Origin: Pseudomonas putida
Lineage (GTDB): Bacteria; Pseudomonadota; Gammaproteobacteria; Pseudomonadales; Pseudomonadaceae
Assembly: GCF_026625125.1 (NCBI RefSeq)
Contig: NZ_CP113097.1
Coordinates: 3,348,001 to 3,412,000 of the forward strand
Direction of reading: 5' to 3'
Length of the DNA stretch: 64,000 bases
This document shows, piece after piece, positions 1-8,518 of this stretch; the first letter of the stretch is position 1; every line of letters starts with the position of its first letter. Made by a program: the position numbers and the translations under genes. The notes under the pieces were generated by a model that made no database searches, had not been told where the DNA came from, and saw only the letters and a program-made list of their open reading frames with translations.

Positions 1-1296
1 CCGGGCCATCGCATAGTTGTCCAGCCAGATCAGCGGCCTGTCGCAGAACGCCTGCAGCAACGTGCGCTTGACCGCCCATTCGGCACGTACGCCAAGCTTG
101 GCACCCGGGCGCTGGTACTGTGCGCTTTCCGACGGGTCGAACCCAAGCACCACCCAGGCATCCAGGCCTTCCAGGCCTTCCAGGCGGCCATGCACATGGA
201 AGCGGCTGCCCCGGATATCGACCGTTTCACGGCACGGCTCGATACCCTTGATCGGCCACACGCCCGCCGCGAACCACAGGTCCTCGATCACGTCGCACAG
301 CTCTTCGTCACGCTGGGCAGCCAGCTGCGTCACCTGCACGCGTTTCTGCACGTCGGGGTGGTCCGGGTCCAGCGGCTTGAGCTGCAGGGCATCACGCCGC
401 AGGGTCGCGATGATTTCTGCAAAGCGCGGGCTTTCGGCGAGCAGGTCGCGATAGCACAGATTGAGCTGCTGGCGCTGGGCGTCGTTCAGGCGCAGGTCGA
501 ACAGGTTGCTTTCGGCGTCCGCCTCACGCCCCGCTGGCATGTCGTTGCCCAGGGTCTCGAATGCACGCACCTGGCCAAAGCCCGGCAGGCTGCGGACCAG
601 CGGCAGGATGCGGGAGTGGAAGGTACGTACCAGCTCGCGGGCACGCGCCGGCGGCAGGTCCAGCTGCCACAGCGAGAACACCTGCACCAGGCGCTTGATG
701 AAATCCTTGCGAGACTCACGGGTGAAGGTGACGACCGTCATCGCGTCCAGCTCGTAGCCCAGGTAATGGCGCAGCAGCAGGATGCGCAACACCAGCGACG
801 TGGACTTGCCGGCCCCTGCCCCAGCCACCACGCAGGTGGAGGGCGTGTCGCTGAATATCAGCTTCCATTGAGCGGCACTGGGCTGCGCCTGAGCGGGCAA
901 CCGCTGGGCTACATCGGCCTTGAAGCGCTTTTTCAGCTCGGTGGTCAGCGGCAGGCGCCAGTCGTCGAACAACAGGTCATCCCGGCCAGGTACTGCCGCG
1001 CTCTCAGGGCGCGAATCGCGAATCACCAGGACCTGGCGGCCCGCCTCATAACCTTCCACCCGCCCACGCTCGAAACCTTCGCGTACGCCATCAGCGTGGC
1101 CGCTGCGCTGGCCGGTGGCATGGCCCAGAAACCAGGAGTCACGGTGTTGCGCCTGCAAGCGGCTCAGGCCACGGCCCAAAAGCCGTGCGGCCAAGCGGCG
1201 CAGCCAAGGCAATTGTGCGGGCGGGGTCAGGTCGGCAGGGGCCTGGGGTTGCTCGTGGGCCACGGTCACTCCGTTGAAAATCGAAACGACGTGCAT
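1..1296 (-). CDS. UvrD-family DNA helicase, N-terminal part (runs off left edge)
   Basis: Superfamily 1 DNA helicase, expected to unwind DNA with ATP. The 432 visible residues contain a Walker A motif, AGAGAGKST, near residues 158-166, followed by an LVLRILLL helix and a TVVTFTRESRKDF segment typical of motif Ia in UvrD/Rep/helicase IV proteins. Residues 1-150 form a family-variable N-terminal extension. The DExx box and later motifs lie beyond the left edge. The start is the ATG at 1296; no better in-frame start with a ribosome site is seen downstream. The gene is divergent from pirin. A long opposite-strand frame covers most of this gene but is its shadow. The family call is firm; the exact subfamily is open. 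Confidence 0.85.
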   Translation of the reverse strand, partial: MHVVSIFNGVTVAHEQPQAPADLTPPAQLPWLRRLAARLLGRGLSRLQAQHRDSWFLGHATGQRSGHADGVREGFERGRVEGYEAGRQVLVIRDSRPESAAVPGRDDLLFDDWRLPLTTELKKRFKADVAQRLPAQAQPSAAQWKLIFSDTPSTCVVAGAGAGKSTSLVLRILLLRHYLGYELDAMTVVTFTRESRKDFIKRLVQVFSLWQLDLPPARARELVRTFHSRILPLVRSLPGFGQVRAFETLGNDMPAGREADAESNLFDLRLNDAQRQQLNLCYRDLLAESPRFAEIIATLRRDALQLKPLDPDHPDVQKRVQVTQLAAQRDEELCDVIEDLWFAAGVWPIKGIEPCRETVDIRGSRFHVHGRLEGLEGLDAWVVLGFDPSESAQYQRPGAKLGVRAEWAVKRTLLQAFCDRPLIWLDNYAMAR

Positions 1297-1482
1297 GTTC
1301 GCCGCATCGGCAAAAAATCGCCAGCGAATGCTTGCAGATCAGTGGATTAGGCGATGAACCGCACAAATCACTTCGGCCAAATATATCCAATTAAACGATC
1401 ATAATCAGCCGATATTTACGCTTATTTTCGATCTTTCTTTCAAGCATCATGGCCCCATTCCACCCATTCAAGGAGCACGATC

Positions 1483-2181
1483 ATGCTGCAACTGCGACCT
1501 TTCGAAGGCCTTGGCCATGCCAACCACGGCTGGCTCGATGCCCGTCACCACTTCTCGTTCGCCGAGTACCACGACCCGGCGCGCATGCACTGGGGCAACC
1601 TGCGAGTCTGGAACGATGACCTGATCGCCGCCGGCAGCGGGTTCCCACCGCACCCACACCGCGACATGGAAATCATCACCTATGTGCGTGAAGGCGCCAT
1701 CACTCACCAGGACAGCCTGGGCAACAAAGGCCGCACCGAAGCCGGCGATGTCCAGGTCATGAGCGCCGGTACAGGCATCGTGCACAGCGAGTACAACCTG
1801 GAAGACATCGATACCCGTATTTTCCAGATCTGGATCGTGCCGGAACGCGTCGGCGAGGCGCCGTCATGGGGCACTCGGCCGTTCCCCAAAGGCGAGCGCG
1901 CCGAAGGCTTCGTGACCCTGGCCAGCGGCCGTGCGGGGGATGAAGAAAGCCTGCAGATCCGCACCGATGCGCGCCTGGTGGCGGCGACCCTGCGGGCAGG
2001 CGAAACGGCCGAGTATCGCTTTGACACCGGGCGCAGAGGGTATCTGGTGCCGGCCAAGGGCCTGGTCGAGGTCAATGGGCTGCGGGCCAAGGGCCGCGAT
2101 GGCGTTGCGATCGAGCAGGAAGAAGTGCTGCGAGTGACCGCCATCGAGGACAGTGAGATCGTGCTGGTCGATGTGGCTTGA
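1483..2181 (+). CDS. Pirin family protein
   Basis: Cupin-fold pirin, 232 residues, the usual length of the YhhW/quercetinase-like branch. The N-terminal cupin carries the metal site HPHRDME (two His) around residues 57-63, and a later HSEYN (His and Glu) around residues 101-105, which complete the usual three-His/one-Glu iron site. Homologues act as quercetin 2,3-dioxygenases or redox-sensing co-regulators; which applies here cannot be told from sequence. The start is supported by AAGGAG at 1470-1475, eight bases before the ATG. It is a single gene, divergent from the helicase and ended by a hairpin it shares with the convergent phosphoglucomutase gene. Confidence 0.9.
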   Translation: MLQLRPFEGLGHANHGWLDARHHFSFAEYHDPARMHWGNLRVWNDDLIAAGSGFPPHPHRDMEIITYVREGAITHQDSLGNKGRTEAGDVQVMSAGTGIVHSEYNLEDIDTRIFQIWIVPERVGEAPSWGTRPFPKGERAEGFVTLASGRAGDEESLQIRTDARLVAATLRAGETAEYRFDTGRRGYLVPAKGLVEVNGLRAKGRDGVAIEQEEVLRVTAIEDSEIVLVDVA

Positions 2182-2183
2182 AC

Positions 2184-2210
2184 AAGCAGGGCCGCGCTGC
2201 GGCCCTGCTT
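2184..2210. terminator. Bidirectional terminator between pirin and phosphoglucomutase
   Basis: Perfect 12-base stem, AAGCAGGGCCGC paired with GCGGCCCTGCTT, with a 3-base loop. It begins three bases after the pirin stop and lies 11 bases beyond the stop of the convergent pgm gene, so it can serve both. The A/T tails are short (two bases), so termination strength is uncertain. Confidence 0.7.
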
Positions 2211-2220
2211 CACAGGTCAA

Positions 2221-3858
2221 TCAGGCGATCGCGGCATCAACCAGTTGCTGCGCCTCGGCCACCAGGCGTTGCAGGTGCGCCTGATCGATGAAGCTCTCAG
2301 CGTAGATCTTGTAGATGTCCTCGGTGCCGGATGGCCGCGCGGCAAACCAGCCGTTGGCGGTCATCACCTTCAGGCCACCGATGGCCTGGCCATTGCCTGG
2401 CGCGTGGCTGAGGATCTGCTCGATAGGTTCCCCGGCCAGTTCGGTCGACTTGACCTGCTCCGGCGCCAACTTGCTCAGCAACGCCTTCTGCCGAGCGTCG
2501 GCCTTGGCTTCCACGCGGGTAGCGAACGGGGTGCCCAGCGCCGCGGTAAGGTCGGCATAGGCCTGGCTCGGGTTACGCCCGGTACGTGCCGTCATCTCGG
2601 CGGCCAACAGCGCCGGAATCAAGCCATCCTTGTCGGTAGCCCAGACCGTGCCGTCCATGCGCAGGAAGGAAGCGCCGGCGCTTTCTTCGCCACCAAAGCC
2701 CAACGAGCCGTCGAACAGCCCCTGGGCAAAGTACTTGAAGCCCACCGGCACTTCATACAACTCACGGCCCAGGCGCGCGGTAACGCGGTCGATCAGGCCG
2801 CTGGACACGACGGTCTTGCCGACGGCAGCATCGCTGCGCCATTGCGGGCGGTGGCGGTACAGGTAGTCGATGGCCACGGCCAGGTAGTTGTTCGGCTGCA
2901 ACAGGCCATCGGCGGTGACGATGCCATGGCGGTCGTGGTCCGGGTCGCAGGCGAAGGCCACATCGAAGCGCTCGCGCAGGCCGATCAGCCCTTGCATGGC
3001 GTGCGGCGAGGAAGGGTCCATGCGGATCTGCCCGTCCCAGTCCACGGTCATGAAGCGGAAGGTCGGATCGACCTCGGTATTGACCACTTCCAGGTTGAGT
3101 TTGTAGTGCTCGGCGATCGCCGACCAGTAGCGCACCCCTGCCCCACCCAGCGGGTCAACGCCCAGGCGTAGATTGGCGCTGCGGATGACGTCGAAGTCGA
3201 TGACGTTCGCCAGGTCGGCCACGTAATGGCTGACATAGTCGTGGCGCTGGGTGGTCGGGGCCTGAAGGGCCTGCCCATGGTCCATACGCTTGACGCCGGC
3301 CAGGCCTGCGGCCAGCAATTCGTTGGCCTTGGCCTCGACCCACTTGGTCACATCGCTGTCAGCCGGGCCACCGTTGGGCGGGTTGTATTTGAAGCCGCCG
3401 CTTTGCGGGGGGTTGTGCGAGGGGGTGATGACGATACCATCGGCCAGCCCGCCATCGCGGCCGCGGTTGTAGCACAGGATGGCGTGGGACACCGCTGGCG
3501 TCGGGGTGTATTCATCGTCCTTGGACAGCATCACCTGCACGCCGTTGGCGGCCAGCACTTCCAGGGCACTGGCGGCTGCCGGCGCGGACAATGCGTGGGT
3601 ATCGGCACCGATGAACAATGGGCCGTCGATGCCCTTTTCCTGGCGGTACAGGCAGATGGCCTGGGTGATGGTCAGGACGTGGTCTTCATTGAAGCTCAGG
3701 TCGAACGAGCTGCCCCGGTGGCCCGAGGTGCCGAAGGCCACGCGCTGGGCCGCTACGGCAGCGTCGGGGCGGCCGGTGTAATAAGCGGTGAGCAGGCGGG
3801 GGATATCGACCAGCACGCTGGCCGGAGCCGGCTTGCCTGCCAAAGGACTGAGCGTCAT
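2221..3858 (-). CDS. pgm: Phosphoglucomutase (alpha-D-glucose-phosphate-specific)
   Basis: Interconverts glucose 1-phosphate and glucose 6-phosphate in the cytoplasm, feeding glycogen, trehalose and surface polysaccharide synthesis. The 545 residues match the length of bacterial Pgm. Visible motifs in order are the catalytic phosphoserine loop TPSHNPP (Ser147), the metal-binding loop DPDHDRHG (about 305-312), the sugar-binding loop GGEESAG (about 390) and the phosphate-binding loop [10 protein letters not shown] near the C-terminus. [10 protein letters not shown] near residue 45 is also typical. It lies 86 bases downstream of the helicase-nuclease gene on the same strand and probably has its own promoter in that gap. 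Confidence 0.95.
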   Translation of the reverse strand: MTLSPLAGKPAPASVLVDIPRLLTAYYTGRPDAAVAAQRVAFGTSGHRGSSFDLSFNEDHVLTITQAICLYRQEKGIDGPLFIGADTHALSAPAAASALEVLAANGVQVMLSKDDEYTPTPAVSHAILCYNRGRDGGLADGIVITPSHNPPQSGGFKYNPPNGGPADSDVTKWVEAKANELLAAGLAGVKRMDHGQALQAPTTQRHDYVSHYVADLANVIDFDVIRSANLRLGVDPLGGAGVRYWSAIAEHYKLNLEVVNTEVDPTFRFMTVDWDGQIRMDPSSPHAMQGLIGLRERFDVAFACDPDHDRHGIVTADGLLQPNNYLAVAIDYLYRHRPQWRSDAAVGKTVVSSGLIDRVTARLGRELYEVPVGFKYFAQGLFDGSLGFGGEESAGASFLRMDGTVWATDKDGLIPALLAAEMTARTGRNPSQAYADLTAALGTPFATRVEAKADARQKALLSKLAPEQVKSTELAGEPIEQILSHAPGNGQAIGGLKVMTANGWFAARPSGTEDIYKIYAESFIDQAHLQRLVAEAQQLVDAAIA

Positions 3859-3944
3859 GCAGAAACCTCGAGTTCAACGGATGTTGGAGTTGGAACACGC
3901 AGTGTACTGGGAGTTGCAACGAGGTGCGAAGGCCTTGCCGAGGA

Positions 3945-6206
3945 TTATTCGCGGGTTATCTGCCACCAGCCAGGGAACATCTGCTGCACGCGCGGCTCGA
4001 CGAAGCGCTGGTCGATCAACACCAGTACACCGCGGTCCTGATCGCCGCGAATGACCCGGCCCGCAGCCTGGATCACCTTGCGCACCCCGGGGTACAGGTA
4101 GACGTAGTCGAAGCCAGCGCCGAACTGACGCCCCAGACGCTGCTTGAACTGTTCGTTGACCGGGTTGACCTGGGGTAAACCGAGGGTGGCGACGAAGGCA
4201 CCGATCAGCCGGCTACCCGGCAGGTCGACACCTTCGCCAAAGGCACCGCCCAGCACGGCAAAGCCGACACCCTGGCCGTCTGCGGCAAAGCGCGCGAGGA
4301 AGTCCTGGCGTGCGGCTTCGTCCATGCCTGGTGCCTGAGCCCAGGCCGAAATCGCCGGGTGTCGCTCGGCCAGCAGCGCATGCACTTGCTGCAGGTATTC
4401 GAAACTGCTGAAGAACGCCAGGTAGTTGCCGGGCTGGCGCTGGTACTGCTCGGCGATCAGCGCAACGATCGGTGCCAGCGAGGCCTGACGCTCGTGGTAA
4501 CGGGTAGAGACCTGACTGGCGATGCGCACTTCGAGCTGCTCGGCGCGAAACGGCGCGGCCACTTCAAGCCATGCTGTATCCGCTGGCATGCCGAGCAGGT
4601 CAGTGTAGAAATGCCGCGGGCTGAGCGTAGCCGAGAACAACGTCACGCTGCGCGCAACCTGCATGCGCGGGCCGAGCAGTTTGGCGGGCGTTACGTTGCG
4701 CAGGCACAAGGTGGCCAGGCGTCGCTGGCGCGGGCCAGCGCGCAGACTCACGTCGAACAAAAAATGCTCATCGAACAGCTCGGCGACCCGGCTGAACTGC
4801 AGCGCCTGGAAATAGAACTGCAGGATGTGTGCATCCACGTCCACGGGCGACTCGTTCAACCGCTCCTGGATCAGCCCGATGCACTGCTGCAGCGAACGCA
4901 TAAAGGCGTCCGGCAACTGCTCGGTGGCCAGATAAGGCGCTCGCTGCGCCTTGTACACGGCATTCCATTGGCGGTTCAAGCGGTCCAGCGCGCTGGCCAG
5001 CCCTGGCGGTTTGCGCTGACGCAACGCCAGCAACTGCCCCTGATCGAGGCTGGCGCTGTACATGCCACGGCCACGCTCCACCAGGTTATGCGCCTCGTCG
5101 ACCAGCACCGCTACGCGCCATTGGTTGGCCTGGGTCAGGCCGAACAACAGGGCGTGAGCGTCGAAATAATAGTTGTAGTCGGCCACCAGGACATCGACCC
5201 AGCGCGCCATTTCCTGCCCTAGATAGTAAGGGCAAACCTGATGTTCCAGGGCCACTTCGCGCAGGTTTGCGCGGTCCAGCAACGGCAACCGGGCTGCAGC
5301 CTCCCGCGCCGCCGGCAGGCGGTCGTAGAAGCCTCTGGCCAATGGGCAGGCCTCGCCATGGCAGGCCTTGTCGGGGTTCTCGCAGGCCTTGTCCCGGGCG
5401 ATCAGCTCCAGTGTACGCAGCGCGGGCTGCGGCGTAGCCTGGGTGATCTGTTGCAGGGCATCCAGCGCCAGGGCGCGGCCAGGGGTCTTGGCGGTGAGGA
5501 AAAACACTTTGTCGAGTTGTTGCGGCACCATGGCCTTGAGCAACGGGAACAGCGTGCCGAGGGTCTTGCCGATACCCGTGCTGGCCTGGGCCATCAGGCA
5601 GCGCCCGGTGCTGACCGCCTTGTACAGGGTTTCGGCCAGTTGCCGCTGGCCTTGGCGAAACTGCGGGTAAGGAAAGCCCAGGCTCTGCAGGCCGCGGTCA
5701 CGCTCGGCCAGGCGCTGCGTTTGCGCCTGGGCCCAGGCGAGAAAGCACTGGCATTGGGTTTCGAAAAAAGCATGCAGCTCGGCGGCGCGGTAATGCTCGC
5801 TGATCAAGGTCTGGCCGTCGTTGTCCACGTTCAGGTAAACCAGCGCCACCTCGATGGCGGGCAACTGCCGTGCCTGGCACAGCAACCAGGCGTAGACCTT
5901 GGCCTGGGCCCAGTGCAGTTGGCGATGATTGGCCGGTTGCCGGGCCAGGTCACCACGGTAGGTCTTGATCTCTTCAAGCCGGTTTGCGGCGGGGTCATAA
6001 CCGTCGGCGCGACCGCGCACCTGCAAGCCCTGATACGCACCTTCGAGTGCGACCTCCGCCTCATAGCCGGCGGCCCGCCTGGCCACGACACGGCGATGGC
6101 CCTCCATACCCTCCTGGGCAGTGGGCGACGGTGTGAAGCGCAGGTCGAGATCACCGGCCTTGGCAGTGAACTCACACAAAGCCCGCACCGCCACGCGGTA
6201 GTTCAT
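3945..6206 (-). CDS. Fe-S XPD/DinG-type helicase with N-terminal PD-(D/E)XK nuclease domain
   Basis: A 753-residue superfamily 2 helicase. The N-terminal 170 residues resemble Cas4/RecB-type nucleases: GRADGYDP, then EEIKTYRG (Asp...Glu-x-Lys), then QLHWAQAKVYAW. The helicase follows: Walker A STGIGKT near 208, four cysteines at about 278-322 (KACEN, KACHGEACP, QVCPYY) placed like the XPD Fe-S cluster, the DEAH box VDEAHNL near 370, and motif VI QAAGRVIRG near 718. A longer frame exists upstream, but the ATG at 6206 overlaps the upstream FAN1 stop in an ATGA, which makes it the likely start and couples the two proteins. Family knowledge suggests 5'-3' unwinding of branched DNA in crosslink repair together with FAN1. 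Confidence 0.9.
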   Translation of the reverse strand: MNYRVAVRALCEFTAKAGDLDLRFTPSPTAQEGMEGHRRVVARRAAGYEAEVALEGAYQGLQVRGRADGYDPAANRLEEIKTYRGDLARQPANHRQLHWAQAKVYAWLLCQARQLPAIEVALVYLNVDNDGQTLISEHYRAAELHAFFETQCQCFLAWAQAQTQRLAERDRGLQSLGFPYPQFRQGQRQLAETLYKAVSTGRCLMAQASTGIGKTLGTLFPLLKAMVPQQLDKVFFLTAKTPGRALALDALQQITQATPQPALRTLELIARDKACENPDKACHGEACPLARGFYDRLPAAREAAARLPLLDRANLREVALEHQVCPYYLGQEMARWVDVLVADYNYYFDAHALLFGLTQANQWRVAVLVDEAHNLVERGRGMYSASLDQGQLLALRQRKPPGLASALDRLNRQWNAVYKAQRAPYLATEQLPDAFMRSLQQCIGLIQERLNESPVDVDAHILQFYFQALQFSRVAELFDEHFLFDVSLRAGPRQRRLATLCLRNVTPAKLLGPRMQVARSVTLFSATLSPRHFYTDLLGMPADTAWLEVAAPFRAEQLEVRIASQVSTRYHERQASLAPIVALIAEQYQRQPGNYLAFFSSFEYLQQVHALLAERHPAISAWAQAPGMDEAARQDFLARFAADGQGVGFAVLGGAFGEGVDLPGSRLIGAFVATLGLPQVNPVNEQFKQRLGRQFGAGFDYVYLYPGVRKVIQAAGRVIRGDQDRGVLVLIDQRFVEPRVQQMFPGWWQITRE

Positions 6207-7882
6207 GGCTCTTCGCTCCAGCGCACATGGCAGACCGCGACCGGCAGGCCGTGCTCGGCGCAGAATTCCAGCCACCGCAACTGGTTGTCCTGCAGGCGGT
6301 CGCCAGGTCCTTTGACCTCGACCATGCGGTAACGCCCCTGCTCCGGCCAGAACTGGATCAGGTCAGGCATGCCGGTACGGTTGTTGCGGATGTCCTGCAG
6401 CAAGCGCAGGAAACACTGCTTGAGGTGCTCCGCCGGGAGGCAAGCCAATGCCTGTACGAGCAAAGCATGGCTGAGCATCTGCCAGAACACGAACGGCGAT
6501 TGCAGCCCTTGCTTGGCGGCATAGCAGTCGAGGATGGCCTGCTGATGCGAGCCGTCGTCGAGCCGGCCCAGGCACGCATCGAACTGAGCGGCGCGGCGCA
6601 GTTGGAAGTCGCAGTCATGCAGGTCTTGCGGTGCAGCCTGAAAGGGGTTGAAGAACGCGCCGGGAATCGGGGCAAAGATCGCCTCCCAGCACAACAATCC
6701 GAACAGGCTGGTGAGCAGCGTGTTCTCGACGTAGTGAACCTGCCCGCCTGCTTGCGCCAGGTGCTGGCGAACCGCCTCCTCGACACCCAACGCAGCCTGT
6801 TCGCGCGGCAGTTCGAGCTCGATCACCGGCGCGGGTGTGACAGGTCGACGGCGCTGCGCCGGCCCGCCCAGCTTGCGCACCAGGCGCGGCACCATGCGCT
6901 GCAGCGCCTGCACTTCCAGGGCATTGGCAGGCGCTTGAGCCAGCTGCAATGCCAGGGCATGCGCGTCTTGCCAGCGCTCGCTGCGCTCCAGCACGCGCAC
7001 CTGGCGGATGCGCGCTTGGGCATGGCTGCTCTGGGCATACACCGTCAGTGCCAGTTCCCAGTCGCCAAGGCGCTCGCACTGCTGCCCCAAGGCAAACAGC
7101 AAGCGCGCGTGACGCCGGGCCAGCCACGGGTTGTCGCTGCGCCAGCCCACCAATGACTCAAGGATCGACGCAGGCGCCTCGCCCAGCTCCAAGCGCTCGG
7201 CGCACTGGTGCAAGGCCATGGCCAGGTCGACGTCGCTGCGCTGCTGCAAGGCCCGCGAGCCGGGGCTGAATGGCACGTGCTCGAAACGCAGCACGCCCAG
7301 GTCGGCCAGGACAAAATCAGACCAGTCCTGGTACAGGTTGCCGAAGAACAGCAGACGCATGCGATCGCACAGGGGCTGCAGGCACCACTGCACGATACGC
7401 ACCGGTGCACTGGCGAACCAGTCGGACAGTGGCCTGGGCGCCAGCGCCAAGGCTTGCAGTTGCGCCAGCAGATCGCTTTTTGCCGCACGCGGTCGGCTCA
7501 GCAGGCCGGCAAAACCGCTGGCCAGCTCTTCCTTGCGCAGCAAGGCGAACAATTGCTCCAGGCTCAACTGTTCGGGTTCGCGCACCCAGCCCAGCGCCTG
7601 CAGGGGCTGCAAGGCCACAGACGAATCGCCAATCTCGGCATAATCCAGCCGGTCGCTGCGAAACAGCTCGCCCTTGCGCATCACCATGCGCACAAGCAGA
7701 GCCTGGGCTGGCTCCTCGATCCTGGCAAAAGCCTGGATGAACGCCAGCTCCTGGGTATCGAGCAGGTCGGCATAACGGTGTTCGACCCACAGCAGTACCT
7801 GGCGGAAGTTATGCAGGTAATAGAGCGGGTCGTCGACGGAATGGGCGATCACAGGGCGGGGTCGGGCAGCAGGAACGGACAC
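6203..7882 (-). CDS. FAN1-type VRR-NUC structure-specific nuclease
   Basis: A 559-residue protein, the same length as the crystallised P. aeruginosa FAN1 as I recall it. FAN1 proteins cut 5' flaps and take part in repair of interstrand crosslinks. The C-terminal VRR-NUC domain (about 450-555) shows the catalytic pattern PDLIQFWP, then VEVKGPGDRLQDNQ (Asp, Glu-x-Lys, Gln). The N-terminus, with DDPLYYLHNFRQVL and a DYAEIGD segment, matches the SAP-like DNA-binding part of bacterial FAN1, and the middle is TPR-like. The stop overlaps the start of the following Fe-S helicase by four bases, so the two are one translational unit. Chromosomal repair gene; nothing suggests decay. Confidence 0.9.
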   Translation of the reverse strand: MSVPAARPRPVIAHSVDDPLYYLHNFRQVLLWVEHRYADLLDTQELAFIQAFARIEEPAQALLVRMVMRKGELFRSDRLDYAEIGDSSVALQPLQALGWVREPEQLSLEQLFALLRKEELASGFAGLLSRPRAAKSDLLAQLQALALAPRPLSDWFASAPVRIVQWCLQPLCDRMRLLFFGNLYQDWSDFVLADLGVLRFEHVPFSPGSRALQQRSDVDLAMALHQCAERLELGEAPASILESLVGWRSDNPWLARRHARLLFALGQQCERLGDWELALTVYAQSSHAQARIRQVRVLERSERWQDAHALALQLAQAPANALEVQALQRMVPRLVRKLGGPAQRRRPVTPAPVIELELPREQAALGVEEAVRQHLAQAGGQVHYVENTLLTSLFGLLCWEAIFAPIPGAFFNPFQAAPQDLHDCDFQLRRAAQFDACLGRLDDGSHQQAILDCYAAKQGLQSPFVFWQMLSHALLVQALACLPAEHLKQCFLRLLQDIRNNRTGMPDLIQFWPEQGRYRMVEVKGPGDRLQDNQLRWLEFCAEHGLPVAVCHVRWSEEP

Positions 7883-7964
7883 TGTTTATACATACAGATA
7901 ACGCTTGCTGGCAAGCCCCGTGGGTCAGGTCGGCCAGCGCCCGACGAATGGTGCGTGGGCCACC

Positions 7965-8456
7965 TCAGAGCGTCATGACCATCTCATGCCAGGCCATGCC
8001 GCCGTGGTCCGAGGGCGATGGCTTCACGTAGTGATACCCCATCTTGCGGTACAGCTCGACATGCTGCTGCTTGCACATCAGGTGGATGGTGCGCTTGTGC
8101 AGCGCGGTCATCCGCTGCACGAAGGTGTCCATCAGCAGCTTCGCGTAGCCTTTGCCCTGATGAGCCGGATCCACCACAACGGACATGATCACCACGTTGG
8201 CGGCCGCCGGGTCGTGGCCTACCAGCTCCTTGAAGGCCTCATCGGACATCACCACGTCGTGGGCGCAGCCACTGTTGATGAAGCCTACGACACGGCCGTC
8301 GACCTCAAGCAGGAGAAAACCCTCTGGGTACTGCGCGATGCGGGTGCGGATCTTCTCGAGGGTCGCGGCCTCATCGCCCTCGTACGCGCCGATTTCGATC
8401 TCGTAGCAGCGTTCGGCATCCTGTGGAACAGGTTGACGGAAATGTGGGGTGCCCAT
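7965..8456 (-). CDS. GNAT family N-acetyltransferase
   Basis: A 163-residue single-domain acetyltransferase using acetyl-CoA; the substrate is unknown. The signature is VMSVVVDPAHQGKGYAKLLM-like: strand beta-4 (VVIMSVVVDP) followed by the pyrophosphate-binding loop HQGKGYA, then MCKQQHVELYRKMGYHYV near the C-terminus. The start at 8456 is chosen over a frame 12 codons longer because GGAG lies eight bases before this ATG. Its short terminal element DHGGMAWHEMV resembles arylalkylamine-type GNATs. It stands alone between the FAN1 gene and the MocR-like gene, all on the minus strand. Confidence 0.85.
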   Translation of the reverse strand: MGTPHFRQPVPQDAERCYEIEIGAYEGDEAATLEKIRTRIAQYPEGFLLLEVDGRVVGFINSGCAHDVVMSDEAFKELVGHDPAAANVVIMSVVVDPAHQGKGYAKLLMDTFVQRMTALHKRTIHLMCKQQHVELYRKMGYHYVKPSPSDHGGMAWHEMVMTL

Positions 8457-8518
8457 GCAGATGCTCCTGAGTGTGAACGAACAGGGCGCCATGATACGTG
8501 ACCTGCCAGGGCAGGCGA

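Noticed and set aside
190..1350. Long plus-strand frame of 386 codons
   Set aside because: The opposite strand encodes an UvrD-like helicase with Walker A AGAGAGKST through the same bases; the plus frame has a low-complexity Gln/His/Arg-rich sequence typical of a shadow.
3226..4041. Plus-strand 271-codon frame over pgm
   Set aside because: Shadow of the phosphoglucomutase gene, whose catalytic loops lie on the other strand.
5241..6332. Plus-strand frame of 363 codons over the helicase-nuclease and FAN1 junction
   Set aside because: Shadow of two strongly supported minus-strand genes.
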